A stretch of DNA of 64,000 nucleotides, from assembly GCA_965238045.1 (NCBI GenBank), contig CBDEGU010000008.1:395734-459733 (forward strand). The letters are read 5' to 3'. This document shows, piece after piece, positions 1 to 9,027 of the stretch. The stretch comes from CBDEGU01 sp965238045. Its GTDB lineage: Bacteria > Acidobacteriota > Terriglobia > Bryobacterales > UBA6623. Positions within the stretch are counted from its first letter, which is position 1. Each line of letters begins with the position of its first letter. The notes beneath the pieces are model-generated. The model was not told where the DNA came from. It saw only the letters and a program-made list of their open reading frames with translations, and searched no databases. Both the position numbers and the translations under genes were made by a program.

Positions 1-1405
1 ACGCAACGGCCGATGGGTCATCGGGATCTTCTGGTTTGACGACGCCGCTGACGGTCGCGCCATCGAAGGCCACTCGCAGCTCGATGCCTGTGAGCGGAGC
101 GCCGGAGGCGACGGTGATTTCGGGTTTCTCGAGTTTGCGGCCAGCGAGGATTACTGCCCGCAGATACCCGCCGGCGGGCGGTGGAATCAGCTCGATGCGG
201 TAGGTGTCGGCGTGTACATCGGGCCGCTCGAATGCACCGGTCTCTTCGTCGAAGAAGCCTGGCGTGCGCGCACCCCTCCAGCCAACGAGTTCACCCACCA
301 GCATGACCCTTGTTCGCCAGCGGCGATTGCCCGCGTTGCTGGTCGAGCCCTGGTTTTCGGCTTGGGGTGGGTCCTCCCGTACGAGCCTGCCCGAAACCGT
401 CTGACCCGGGGCGAGTTCGAGCACCAGTGCTTCGCTATCGGATTCAGATACCAGTACGTCGGCCCTGGCCATCAGGGCATCGTGGCGCCGCCGACCGCCG
501 GACATCGCCAGCAGATAGTGGGGTCCAGGGGGAACGCCATAGAAGGTGAACTGCCCCTCGTCGTTGGTTACCATCGAGACCGAATACACCGATCGGTCGC
601 GTAGTGTCACGCCGCAAGTGTCGCAGCCGCCGGTTTCCGAATCCAAAACCACGCCCCTCACTACGGTTCGCGGAGAAGGCGGCAAGCGCAGATCCACTCC
701 CGCCTGTTCGCTGCCCCAGCGCAGCTTCAGCGGCGCGGCCTCGGCTGGCGTGGAAACGCCTGGATAGTAAACCGGCAGGTGTTCGGCATAGTAAATTCCT
801 CGCGGTGCCACCTCGGCGATCTGACTCGCGCCCAGGACGTAGCTACCCGCTGCCAGGCCGAAGATCCGGTATTCGCCAAGGTCGTTGGTCATGTCTGACT
901 GGGTCGCCTCCCAGGAAAGGTTCCCCGCGCTGTCGTAGGAGCGCCGGTAGGCGGTCACGAACGTCCTAGCCGGCGATTCGCCCAGCGAGTCGGCGAGCTT
1001 TCCGGTGACCACCGCGGACGGCCGCAAGCGGATTTGAAGATTCTTGCGCGTCTGGTTTCGCGCCAGCTTGACGCGGGCCAGTGTGCGAGACTGGAGCCGT
1101 GTTTCATAGGCGGTCTTGCCCGCCATCAGGACATACTCACCCTCGGGCAATTGAGAAAACAGAAAACGTCCGTCGAAGCCGCTGGCGGTCTTTTTTTGAC
1201 CGGATCGTCCTGTACGGCGAGATCCGATGGCGCCTAGCGTTAGTTGAGCGCCTTTGAGAGGCTCACCTGTCTTCGCCGAGAGAACGATTCCGCCGATTTC
1301 GCCCTCAGGCTCCTCCTGTGAGGTTCCGCCGGTCTGCGGCCGGGCGGCCGGGGAAATCAAGATGACCGCAACGGCGGCCAGCAAGAATGCGGGAAGAGTT
1401 TTCAT
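1..1405 (-). CDS. secreted carboxypeptidase-regulatory-like domain protein (3' end outside window)
   Basis: The reading frame starts at an ATG whose first base is 1405 on the reverse strand and stays open to the window edge, so the C-terminus is missing (468 codons visible). The N-terminus MKTLPAFLLAAVAVILISPA is a clear Sec signal peptide, so the protein is exported. Repeated beta-sandwich modules follow, of the type GGIVLSAKTGEPLKGAQLTL ... GFDGRFLFSQLPEGEYVLMA and VTGKLADSLGE ... LGEYRIFGLAAGSYVLGA. These are the hallmark of CarboxypepD_reg/Cna-B-like folds found in large secreted acidobacterial proteins. The gene lies 15 bp downstream of a paralogous gene of the same type and is probably cotranscribed with it. 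The molecular role is unknown; binding or adhesion at the cell surface is only an inference. Confidence 0.8.
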   Translation of the reverse strand, partial: MKTLPAFLLAAVAVILISPAARPQTGGTSQEEPEGEIGGIVLSAKTGEPLKGAQLTLGAIGSRRTGRSGQKKTASGFDGRFLFSQLPEGEYVLMAGKTAYETRLQSRTLARVKLARNQTRKNLQIRLRPSAVVTGKLADSLGESPARTFVTAYRRSYDSAGNLSWEATQSDMTNDLGEYRIFGLAAGSYVLGASQIAEVAPRGIYYAEHLPVYYPGVSTPAEAAPLKLRWGSEQAGVDLRLPPSPRTVVRGVVLDSETGGCDTCGVTLRDRSVYSVSMVTNDEGQFTFYGVPPGPHYLLAMSGGRRRHDALMARADVLVSESDSEALVLELAPGQTVSGRLVREDPPQAENQGSTSNAGNRRWRTRVMLVGELVGWRGARTPGFFDEETGAFERPDVHADTYRIELIPPPAGGYLRAVILAGRKLEKPEITVASGAPLTGIELRVAFDGATVSGVVKPEDPDDPSAVA

Positions 1406-1420
1406 TCTGCGACTGTCAAA

Positions 1421-2971
1421 TCACTGCACTGCGGTCAGATCGATCTCAATATCGCTGCCCACTTCCACAGCAAAGGAACGGACCGCCGACCCGGCTTGTT
1501 CCCAGGTCTCGTCGTCCTGGATTTCACCGGAACGCAGCACGGGCCAGGCACAGATGCGGTAGTCGCCGGGCGGAATCCGGTCGAAGGAGAATCGCCCGTT
1601 CTGATCCGCCTGCGCCGACCGGACGCGGTCATGGCTCTTGAGTCCGACGATGTACTGGCCTCCGGTGAGCACCCGGCCTTCCTCGCGACCGGCCTTGACG
1701 CGGCCATGAACGCGGCTGTATTCGGCGGAGAGAACGACTTCGATCTCTTCGATTCTTCCTTCCGTCGCCACGACATGGCTCACCGGTTCCAGATCCGCAC
1801 CGCGCCGGATGCCTTTTACGAAGAGCGGCCGGGGGCCGCCTCCGGGCACGGAAACGCGGTAGCTTCCGTGAAGCAGATTGTCTATCTCGAACGTATAGTC
1901 TGGAGCGGTCGCCTGGACGAGCTGCCGACCGATACCGCTCTCGTTCCGGAACCAGAGCCGAAGGTCGCGAGCGAGCGATTCGCCGTCGAACGTGATTTTG
2001 CCGCGGAACCCGGCCGGGGGCTGGGGACGCAGCGTCAGGCCGCGGATGTCTTCGCTGACGGTCACGAGGCCCATCTGAATCTGGGCGGCATCGGCAATGG
2101 TCAGCCCGAAACCATTGTCGGAGTTCATGTAGACGAAGGATTTCTCGCCCGGGGAGACATTGTCGAATAGGAAGGAACCGTCCGAACCAATGATGGTGAA
2201 GCTGGACCCGCCCCGGAACGTTCCCCGTGCCCGCATTCCCAAGATGCGTGTCCCATGCCCGCTCAGATCCAGGCCGGTGACCCTGCCCGAGACAGTGAAG
2301 CGCCGGGACCGCGCAGGGTTTTGGTCGAGCGCGATTTGAACACCAGCAGTTTCTTCCCCGTAGCGCACATCGACCTCGAGGCGGGAGAACACGCCTCCCC
2401 GGCCACGGGCGCGAACGATGTAGCGGCCGGGCTAGATACCCGCGACGCGAAACATTCCCCGGTCATCGGTCGAGTCGCGGTAGGCTGACGAGGCCCGCCA
2501 TTCCAAGGGCTGCCCGAGACGCAGGACCTGCACCGTGATGTCCTGCTGGGGCTCGCCGTACTCGTCGATGACCGTGCCGGTGACGACGCCTCCGCGCCGC
2601 AACTCGAACGTTACTGCGGCGCAGTCATCGGGCTGGGAGCAGTCGAGCACGAGATTCTCCGTCTCGTGGCCGGCGGCGTCGTGGATGTAGTAGCCGGATT
2701 TGCGGACCTTAAGCGAAATGCGAGACCCAGGCAGCTCGGTGATAGCGTAGTAGCCGCGGTCGTCGGTCTTGGTGACGGCGAGAACTTTCGTACGGTCGGC
2801 CGACCGTACGATGACGGTCGCCCGCGCCAGTGGCCGCAAGCGCGTTCCCTCGCGCACCTGAACGATCCCGGTAACGGTCGTCGCCGCTAGGAGAAAACCA
2901 GCGCTGGCGAGATACAGCCCAACTATTCGCCCGCCACGCTGGATACCCCTCAAAGTTACGACGCGATTCAT
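1421..2971 (-). pseudogene. secreted carboxypeptidase-regulatory-like protein interrupted by an in-frame TAG
   Basis: One continuous frame runs from the ATG at 2971 to the stop at 1421 except for a TAG at 2434-2432 (codon 180). Both sides are clearly one protein: the upstream part ends DDRGMFRVAGI and the downstream part continues PGRYIVRARGRGGVFSRLEV, the usual 'F.VAGI-x-PGRY' module of this family, where x is commonly Gln (CAG) or Pro. A single C-to-T change explains the stop. The N-terminus MNRVVTLRGIQRGGRIVGLY leads into a hydrophobic signal segment, and at least four CarboxypepD_reg-like repeats follow. Alternatives are a read error or genuine readthrough. An ATG-rich tandem repeat upstream offers two further in-frame starts (2986, 3001). 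Confidence 0.75.
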
Positions 2972-3013
2972 CTCGAACCTATGCATCTCGAATCCATGCA
3001 TCTCGAACCTATG
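2969..3013 (-). repeat. 15-bp tandem repeat x3 carrying SD-like AGG plus ATG
   Basis: Three consecutive 15-bp units lie at 2969-2983, 2984-2998 and 2999-3013. On the minus strand the unit is CATAGGTTCGAGATG (the middle copy reads CATGGATTCGAGATG). Each unit is five codons and ends in an ATG in the same frame as the downstream gene, with an AGG or GGA about 7 bases before that ATG. The result is three stacked initiation sites. Confidence 0.9.
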
Positions 3014-3024
3014 GTACGCGAGAC

Positions 3025-3053
3025 TTATCGAAATCGTTTCGCGAAATTGACAA
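3025..3053 (-). promoter_or_regulatory. candidate sigma70-type promoter for the carboxypeptidase-like pair
   Basis: On the minus strand TTGTCA (3053-3048) is followed after exactly 17 bases by CGATAA (3030-3025). A start site near 3018 would put the three tandem repeats in the 5' leader. Only sequence similarity supports this. Confidence 0.4.
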
Positions 3054-3225
3054 AATTGCACTATCTTTTTTCAATGGGCTTTTTTCATCCCGGTTCATCC
3101 CGATTCACTGGGAGGCGAAACGGACCGCCAGAAAGGCGTGGCGACCGGCCCATCCCGCGAGGTAACTGAAACCCGGGCGACGGGAAGCGCGACAGCCCTG
3201 AGTTAGAATGAAAAGCGGATTCCTG

Positions 3226-3990
3226 ATGCGAGTGACTGTCCTGTTTTTCGGCCTTTTGAAGGATATTACGGACCGGACGGAAGAGAGCCTCGAACTGCCC
3301 GCCGGCTCGAACACTGGAACGGTGTTTGAGCACTACGCGTCTCAATACCCGAGGCTTCGCGGGATGGCGGGCAGTATCGCTCTGGCTCGCAATCAGGAGT
3401 TTTGCGGCCTCGAGGAAGTGCTCGAAGGCGGCGACGAGATTGCGCTGATGCCTCCGGTCAGCGGAGGATCCGGGGCTGGGGTTGGCGCCCAGAGCGGCGA
3501 GCGTGGTTCCCGGTGGATCGCCAGCGCCGCCGAAGAGCGGGGCTTTTACGCCTTGACCGAAAAACCCATCGAAACCCGCGGCCTGGTCCGGCGGCTTCTC
3601 GACCGCGCCAGCGGAGCCGTGATTACCTTTGAAGGCGTGGTGCGCGACAACAGCGGCGGGCGCAAGACACGCTATCTCGACTATGAGTGCTACCGTCCGA
3701 TGGCTCTGCGGCAGATGCGGCAACTGGGAAACGAGATGCTCGAGCGGCACGATATTCGCGGCATTGCGGTCGTCCACCGCCTGGGACGCCTGGCCATCGG
3801 CGAGGCCAGCGTGGCGATCGTCGTGGTTTCGGCGCACCGGCGGGCGGCTTATGACGCCAGCCTGGAAGCGATCGATCGTCTCAAACGCCGCGTGCCGGTC
3901 TGGAAGAAGGAATATTTTGAGGACGGGGAAGTTTGGGTCGAAGGGGCCTGGGATGCAGCGGTGCCGCGCCCGGCGGGAAACGCTTCGTGA
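3226..3990 (+). CDS. moaDE: molybdopterin synthase, MoaD-MoaE fusion
   Basis: This is a single-chain molybdopterin synthase, which inserts dithiolene sulfur into precursor Z to make molybdopterin in the cytoplasm. Residues 1-80 are a MoaD-type ubiquitin fold (MRVTVLFFGLLKDITDR ... LMPPVSGG) ending in the diagnostic Gly-Gly. That motif must normally be a free C-terminus for thiocarboxylation. Here it runs into a short Gly/Ala linker and then a complete MoaE (residues about 100-250), with VITFEGVVRDNSGGR, LDYECYRPMA, VHRLGRLAIGE and PVWKKEYFEDGEVWVEG. The known fused enzyme MoaX of mycobacteria is cleaved after Gly-Gly, so similar processing is inferred here. ATG 3226 is preferred over 3208 because the MoaD fold begins at MRVTV and GGA lies upstream. 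The stop overlaps the next gene (GTGA). Confidence 0.9.
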   Translation: MRVTVLFFGLLKDITDRTEESLELPAGSNTGTVFEHYASQYPRLRGMAGSIALARNQEFCGLEEVLEGGDEIALMPPVSGGSGAGVGAQSGERGSRWIASAAEERGFYALTEKPIETRGLVRRLLDRASGAVITFEGVVRDNSGGRKTRYLDYECYRPMALRQMRQLGNEMLERHDIRGIAVVHRLGRLAIGEASVAIVVVSAHRRAAYDASLEAIDRLKRRVPVWKKEYFEDGEVWVEGAWDAAVPRPAGNAS

Positions 3991-5114
3991 CGCGGAGTGT
4001 CCGACGTGGGCTGGGCGTATCGTTGCTGCTGGTATCGCCGCTGCTGATGCTTCCGGCCCGGCTGGCGGCGCAGTCGGATGCGGCGCAGTCTGGCAAGACC
4101 CCAGCGGATGCGGCAGAGGTTGAGCGTTCCCAGTCGAAGGCTCCCGAGGCGTTCGATGCGGCGGAGACGACATTCAAGGTCGATGTCCGGCTGGTGAATC
4201 TGCTCGTTACCGTGAAGGACTCCCAAGGCGCTCCAATCGCCGATTTGAGCGCGGAAGATTTCACCGTCGTCGACGGCGGCGAGCGGCGCAAGATCGCCGT
4301 CTTCGAGCGCCGCACGAATCGTCCTCTCTCGGTCGTGCTGATGCTCGACACGAGCCTGAGCACCAACAAGGAATTGCCCTTCGAGCGCGACGCGGCCAGC
4401 CGTTTTTTCGCGAGACTGCTCGGTGAGGGTTCGCACCCCGGCGACCAGGTGGCGGTCTTGCAGTTCTCCGATTACGTCGAAGTCCTCAGCGGGTTCACGA
4501 GGTCCGCAAGGCGCGCCAGCAAGGCCATGCGCCGGATCCAGCGAGGCGGCGGCACTTCACTCTATGATGCGGTCTATCTCGCCTCGCAGCAGCTCGGCCA
4601 GCGGGAAGGACGGCGGGTCATGGTGGTCATCACCGACGGCGGCGACACGGCGAGTTATGTGTCGTTTCACGAGGCCCTGGAGTCGGCCCACGGCATTGAC
4701 GCCGTGATCTACGCCGTGATCGTGATTCCGATCCGCGCCGACGCCGGACGCAATACGGGCGGCGAAAACGCGCTCAAGACGCTCACGGCGAATACCGGCG
4801 GAACGGCCTTCGTCCAATTCGGCACTCAGAATCTTGACGCGGCCTTTGACGAGATTCTCGAGAGTCTGCGGACCCAGTATCTGATCGGCTACTATCCGCC
4901 GGAGCGACAAGAGGGCCGGGAGCGCTTTCGCCAGATCACGGTAAAGGTCCGGCGGCCCGGAGCGCGTGTGCTGTCACGGAGCGGCTATTATCTCTCTGAT
5001 ATCCGCCGGAAAACGTCGCCGAAAACCCGGATACGTGTTCGTCCCATACCGCGGGCGCGCGAAGACGACGATAGGAAACCGATAGAGGTGCGGAAACAGA
5101 AGAAGACGCCGTGA
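3987..5114 (+). CDS. secreted VWFA-related (MIDAS) domain protein
   Basis: This is an exported von Willebrand factor A-like protein of the acidobacterial VWFA-related type. The chosen start is GTG 3987, overlapping the moaDE stop (GTGA). It gives a normal signal peptide (VTRSVRRGLGVSLLLVSPLL ... ARLAAQ) and has GGGAA just upstream. A strand of FKVDVRLVNLLVTVKDSQG followed by 'DLSAEDFTVVDGGE' is the N-terminal module seen in this family. The VWA domain has an intact MIDAS: DTSLS near residue 120, the Thr of GGTSLYDAVY and the Asp of VVITDGGDT. The C-terminal tail RRPGARVLSRSGYY is the usual family ending. The basic last 40 residues may be low-complexity. A metal-dependent adhesion or scaffold role is inferred; the ligand is unknown. 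Confidence 0.85.
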   Translation: MTRSVRRGLGVSLLLVSPLLMLPARLAAQSDAAQSGKTPADAAEVERSQSKAPEAFDAAETTFKVDVRLVNLLVTVKDSQGAPIADLSAEDFTVVDGGERRKIAVFERRTNRPLSVVLMLDTSLSTNKELPFERDAASRFFARLLGEGSHPGDQVAVLQFSDYVEVLSGFTRSARRASKAMRRIQRGGGTSLYDAVYLASQQLGQREGRRVMVVITDGGDTASYVSFHEALESAHGIDAVIYAVIVIPIRADAGRNTGGENALKTLTANTGGTAFVQFGTQNLDAAFDEILESLRTQYLIGYYPPERQEGRERFRQITVKVRRPGARVLSRSGYYLSDIRRKTSPKTRIRVRPIPRAREDDDRKPIEVRKQKKTP

Positions 5115-5138
5115 CCGGCGGCCCGCAGGGGGAACGAT

Positions 5139-5948
5139 ATGGACTATCTATCGGCGGCGAGTGAGATCGCGCGCGAGGCCGGGGAGTTGATCGCGCGGCA
5201 CGCGGCCCGGCGTGTCGAAGTCGAGTACAAAGACAACTACGACCTGGTGACGGCCACCGACCGCGCCTCGGAAGCCCTGATCGTGGAGCGGCTGCGGTCA
5301 CGATTTCCTTCTCATGCGATCGTGGCGGAAGAGGGCGGCGGGGTCGAGAGTGATTCCGGCTACCTCTGGCACGTGGACCCGCTCGATGGCACGACGAACT
5401 TCGCGCACGGCTTTCCGGCCTTCGCCGTCAGCCTGGGGCTGGCTTGCCGCGGAGAAGTCATCGCCGGAGTCGTCTATGATCCCTTGCGCGAGGAACTCTT
5501 CGCGGCGGAAAAGGACTCTGGGGCTTATCTCAATCACCAGAGGATTCGCGTCTCAGCGGTGAGCAAGATGGCGCAGGGGCTCTTCGCCACCGGATTTCCG
5601 AACGCCCGGCGTCACAAGGACGTCAACGTTCACTTCTTCCACCAAGTGGCCATGCTGAGCCACGGCGTACGGCGGGCCGGAGCGGCCGCGCTCGATCTCT
5701 GCTGGGTGGCCAGCGGACGACTGGACGGCTTCTGGGAATTCGGCCTCAAGACTTGGGACGTGGCCGCCGGGCTGCTGATCATCAATGAGGCCGGAGGGAC
5801 CCACGGCGACATGGACGGAGGCTCCTATGAACTGGGCGGCCCCCGGCTGGCAGCTTCCAATGGACGGGTGCACGACGAGCTGCTGACGCTTTTCGGCGAG
5901 GTGTTTCAAGGCCGCTACCGTGTCCCGCTGTATGCTCCGGGGCCATAG
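5139..5948 (+). CDS. suhB: inositol-1-monophosphatase family protein
   Basis: This is a 269-residue Mg-dependent, Li-sensitive phosphatase fold. All metal and substrate motifs are present: AEEGGG (metal Glu), DPLDGTTNFAHG (metal Asp cluster) and the C-terminal WDVAAGLLIINEAGG. The family hydrolyses inositol monophosphate and related sugar phosphates, including the SuhB and CysQ branches; the exact substrate cannot be read from the sequence. A strong AGGGGGA lies 6-7 bases before the ATG. The gene is 24 bp downstream of the VWA gene and could share its transcript. Confidence 0.9.
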   Translation: MDYLSAASEIAREAGELIARHAARRVEVEYKDNYDLVTATDRASEALIVERLRSRFPSHAIVAEEGGGVESDSGYLWHVDPLDGTTNFAHGFPAFAVSLGLACRGEVIAGVVYDPLREELFAAEKDSGAYLNHQRIRVSAVSKMAQGLFATGFPNARRHKDVNVHFFHQVAMLSHGVRRAGAAALDLCWVASGRLDGFWEFGLKTWDVAAGLLIINEAGGTHGDMDGGSYELGGPRLAASNGRVHDELLTLFGEVFQGRYRVPLYAPGP

Positions 5949-6345
5949 CAGCCGGTGGCGGAAGTCCGGCTGGGCAACACACCCCCACAGGGCGGCGGCG
6001 AGTCGCCCATCCTCCCGGAGTACGCAGGATGCCGGGTTGGCCCACATTTCCCACCACCTGACGACCGAAGCACGCGATAGGCCCGCCATTACTTCGTTGC
6101 GCTTGCTCGCCGTGCTCAACGTACTGTCAAGTACGCCTGCGCTCGTCAAGCGGCGCGCGCTTCGTACTGACGCGCCTCTCACGCACTTCGCTTCGCCAAG
6201 TGATGAGAAAAGCGGGCTAGGGTTTCTTCCCGTGAAAAGGTCCATTTCCTTGCCGCCGGCCTAAGGCGGGTGTTAGGCTGAACGGTTTAAGCCTGCACGT
6301 CGGTGGTCTTTCTCTTTAGGGAAAGAGCAGGGGAGCTGTGCTTTT
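5949..6345. other. intergenic region with a long degenerate inverted repeat
   Basis: No convincing gene lies in these 397 bases. Arms at 6044-6071 (acatttcccaccacctga...) and 6186-6213 (read on the reverse strand: gcttttctcatcacttgg...) match over about 28 positions with scattered mismatches and enclose about 115 bases of GC-skewed sequence. The arm resembles the perfect palindrome at 27941-27998, so this may be a member of a dispersed palindromic repeat family. A small perfect stem (ctcttt/aaagag, 6312-6327) precedes the ribosome binding site of the next gene. Confidence 0.5.
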
Positions 6346-7653
6346 ATGGACCGAATTGTAGACCTCATCCGCGCGAAGCGCGACGGAGAGGAAATCCTCG
6401 CGGAAGACTTCGAAAGGCTTGTGAATGGATACACGCGCAACGAAATTCAAGATTACCAGATGGCCGCCTTCTTGATGGCCGGCTATTGCCGGGGCTTCAG
6501 CGACACCGAGGCGACGGCGCTCACCTCGGCCATGCTGAACTGCGGGCAGCGTCCGGACTTGAACGAGACACCACAGCCGAGAGTCGATAAGCACTCGACC
6601 GGCGGCGTGGGCGACAAGATTACACTGGTCGCGGCGCCGATCGCGGCGGCGGCCGGCATTACGGTGCCGATGATCACGGGACGGGGGCTCGGGCACACCG
6701 GAGGTACGCTGGACAAGCTGCAATCGATCCCGAATTTCCGAACCGAGCTAAGCATGACCGAGTTCGTCGAGCAGGTCAAGGCGCACCGGCTGGCCTTCAC
6801 CGGGCAGACCAACGAAATGGCGCCGGCCGACAAGAGGCTCTATGCGCTGCGAGACGTAACGGGCACGGTCGAGTCCCTGGCCCTCATCGCCGCTTCGATC
6901 ATGTCGAAGAAGCTGGCCGAGAACCTCGACGGACTTCTGCTGGACGTGAAGGTCGGCCGCGGGGCATTGCTCAAGAGCCGCGGCGAGGCCCGGCAGCTCG
7001 CGCAGCTAATGATAGCCGTTGGCCGCCGCATGGGGGTGACCGTGCAGGCGCTGCTCACCGACATGGACCAGCCGCTGGGCTTCACGATTGGCAACGCGCT
7101 GGAGGTCATGGAGGCCGCGCAGACGCTTCAGAACCAGGGCCCGCCCGACGTAACAGCTTTGTCGATCGAAATCGCCGCGCGGATGATCTATCTTGGCGAC
7201 TCGTCGTGGTCGATTGAGAGCGCCCGCGAGCAGGCGCAGGAACTGCTCACCGATGGCTCGGCGCTCGAGAAGTTTCGGGAAGTCGTTGGCGCGCAAGGGG
7301 GCGACCCGGATGTCGTGTACCGTTTCGAACTTCTGCCCAACGCCAGCGGCGAACACATCATCTCTTCTCCGCGGGACGGGTTTATCAGCCGTATTAGCGC
7401 CGATGATATCGGCCGCGCCGCTTCGATGCTGGGAGCGGGGCGGGACAAACTCGGAGATCCGATCGACCACGCCGTCGGCGTGATTCTGCAGTCTAAGGTC
7501 GGCGATCCGGTCGTGTCGGGCGGGCAGCTCTGCGCGCTCTATTACACCGACGAGAAGCGTGTTCCCGAAGCCGTGCAACTGGTCGAGGATGCCTTCCGCA
7601 TCTCGTCCAAACCGCCCGAGTCGCGCGACCTGGTGCTGGAACTGGTACAGTAG
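6346..7653 (+). CDS. deoA: pyrimidine-nucleoside (thymidine) phosphorylase
   Basis: This is a 435-residue enzyme that splits thymidine or uridine with phosphate to the free base and (deoxy)ribose-1-phosphate. The signature is plain: KHSTGGVGDKITL (phosphate loop), TGRGLGHTGGTLDKLQSIP (family signature) and DVKVGRGALLKS. The alpha domain, alpha/beta domain and C-terminal PYNP domain (ISSPRDGFISRISADDIG ... GVILQSKVGDPV) are all complete. Length matches the bacterial family (about 430-440). The ATG follows GGGGAG at an 11-base distance. The nucleoside transporter gene begins 68 bp downstream, so uptake and cleavage of pyrimidine nucleosides are probably encoded together. Confidence 0.95.
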   Translation: MDRIVDLIRAKRDGEEILAEDFERLVNGYTRNEIQDYQMAAFLMAGYCRGFSDTEATALTSAMLNCGQRPDLNETPQPRVDKHSTGGVGDKITLVAAPIAAAAGITVPMITGRGLGHTGGTLDKLQSIPNFRTELSMTEFVEQVKAHRLAFTGQTNEMAPADKRLYALRDVTGTVESLALIAASIMSKKLAENLDGLLLDVKVGRGALLKSRGEARQLAQLMIAVGRRMGVTVQALLTDMDQPLGFTIGNALEVMEAAQTLQNQGPPDVTALSIEIAARMIYLGDSSWSIESAREQAQELLTDGSALEKFREVVGAQGGDPDVVYRFELLPNASGEHIISSPRDGFISRISADDIGRAASMLGAGRDKLGDPIDHAVGVILQSKVGDPVVSGGQLCALYYTDEKRVPEAVQLVEDAFRISSKPPESRDLVLELVQ

Positions 7654-7721
7654 GCGCGGGCCGGCCGGGAGAAAGCGTTCCCGCCGCCAGAGGGCGGCAT
7701 CCCGGCTCGCATTACCTCTAC

Positions 7722-8936
7722 ATGGGGCTGCTGGGACTACTGCTTATTCTCGCCCTGGCGTACGGACTCTCCTCGAACCGGCGGGCGATTCGTCCGAGAG
7801 TCGTACTCTGGGGTCTCGGCCTGCAATTCGCGCTGGCCATTCTGGTGCTCCGAACTCCGTTCGGGCGCGTTTTCCAGCAACTCGGAAAGGCCGTCAACGG
7901 GATGATGCGCCTGGCCGAAGACGGCAACGCTTTCGTGTTTGGAGATGCCGGACGCGCGGCCGGTCCGCTGGGCATCGTCATCGCCTTTCAGATTCTTCCG
8001 CTGATCATCTTCGTCTCCTCGCTCTTCGCCGTGCTCTACTACCTGCGGATCATGCCCTGGGTGGTGCGGGCGATCGCGATGGTCATGCAGCGCACGATGG
8101 GCGCCAGCGGGGCGGAATCACTGAACCTGGCGGCGAACATCTTTATGGGCCAGTCCGAAGCGCCCCTGACCATTCGTCCCTATCTGGGGCGGCTGACACG
8201 TTCGGAATTGATGATGGTGATGACCGGCGGCATGGCGACCATTTCCGGGGCGCTGCTGGTGGCCTATGTGCAAATCGCCGGCGTAGCGGCCGAGCACCTG
8301 CTCACCGCCGTGGTGATGACGGCTCCGGCGGCGATTCTGATGGCGAAGATGCTGGAACCCGAGACCGAACAGCCCGACACCCTGGGCAGGATTCCCAAGG
8401 AGACGGGCGGAGGCGCAATCAACCTTATCGACGCGGCTGCGCGCGGCGCGGGCGAAGGGCTCATGCTGGCGCTCAACGTGGGCGCGGTGCTGATTGCCTT
8501 CGTGGCCTTGATCGCGGTGGTGAACGGTCTGCTGGGCTGGCTTCAGACTCTGCCCTATATGGGCTGGATGCCCGATGAGTTGCAGAAGGTTTTTGGGTGG
8601 GCGTTCTCTCCGGTGGCGTGGCTGCTGGGCGTGTCTTGGGCGGACGCGCCGCGCATCGGCGATCTGCTGGGCACGCGCATGGTGATCAACGAATTCGTCG
8701 CCTACTCGGAGCTGGGGAATATCAAGGGGTCGCTGGACCCGCGATCGTTCTTGATTGCCAGCTATGCGCTGTGCGGCTTCGCCAACTTCGGATCGATCGG
8801 CGTTCAGGTGGGCGGGCTGGGTTCGCTGATTCCCGAGCGGCGAGGCGACCTGGCGCGCCTGGGATTTCGCGCCATGCTGGCCGGAACGATGGCGAACTTC
8901 ATGACGGCGGCGATGGCCGGCCTGCTGGCGATTTGA
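7722..8936 (+). CDS. nupC: concentrative nucleoside transporter (CNT/NupC family)
   Basis: This is a 404-residue inner-membrane cation-coupled nucleoside importer. Hydrophobic helices start at the N-terminus (MGLLGLLLILALAYGL), then come a gate domain (PLGIVIAFQILPLIIFVSSL), the substrate motif MGQSEAPLTIRPYL and the C-terminal core (GTRMVINEFVAYSEL ... YALCGFANFGSIGVQVGGLG), all typical of CNT proteins. No strong Shine-Dalgarno is seen before the ATG, which suggests translational coupling or weak initiation in an operon with the upstream nucleoside phosphorylase. Together they form a nucleoside scavenging unit. Confidence 0.93.
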   Translation: MGLLGLLLILALAYGLSSNRRAIRPRVVLWGLGLQFALAILVLRTPFGRVFQQLGKAVNGMMRLAEDGNAFVFGDAGRAAGPLGIVIAFQILPLIIFVSSLFAVLYYLRIMPWVVRAIAMVMQRTMGASGAESLNLAANIFMGQSEAPLTIRPYLGRLTRSELMMVMTGGMATISGALLVAYVQIAGVAAEHLLTAVVMTAPAAILMAKMLEPETEQPDTLGRIPKETGGGAINLIDAAARGAGEGLMLALNVGAVLIAFVALIAVVNGLLGWLQTLPYMGWMPDELQKVFGWAFSPVAWLLGVSWADAPRIGDLLGTRMVINEFVAYSELGNIKGSLDPRSFLIASYALCGFANFGSIGVQVGGLGSLIPERRGDLARLGFRAMLAGTMANFMTAAMAGLLAI

Positions 8937-9027
8937 CGGATTTCTTGGCCGCGTGAGGATCCGAGCTGACGATCCGAAGGCCGCTCAGGCGAAGGCCTGC
9001 TTCGTGACGGCCTGCTCCGGGAAATCT

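Noticed and set aside
3085..4173. 362-codon open frame on the minus strand
   Set aside because: Overlaps the well-supported moaDE and VWA genes on the opposite strand and has no recognisable features.
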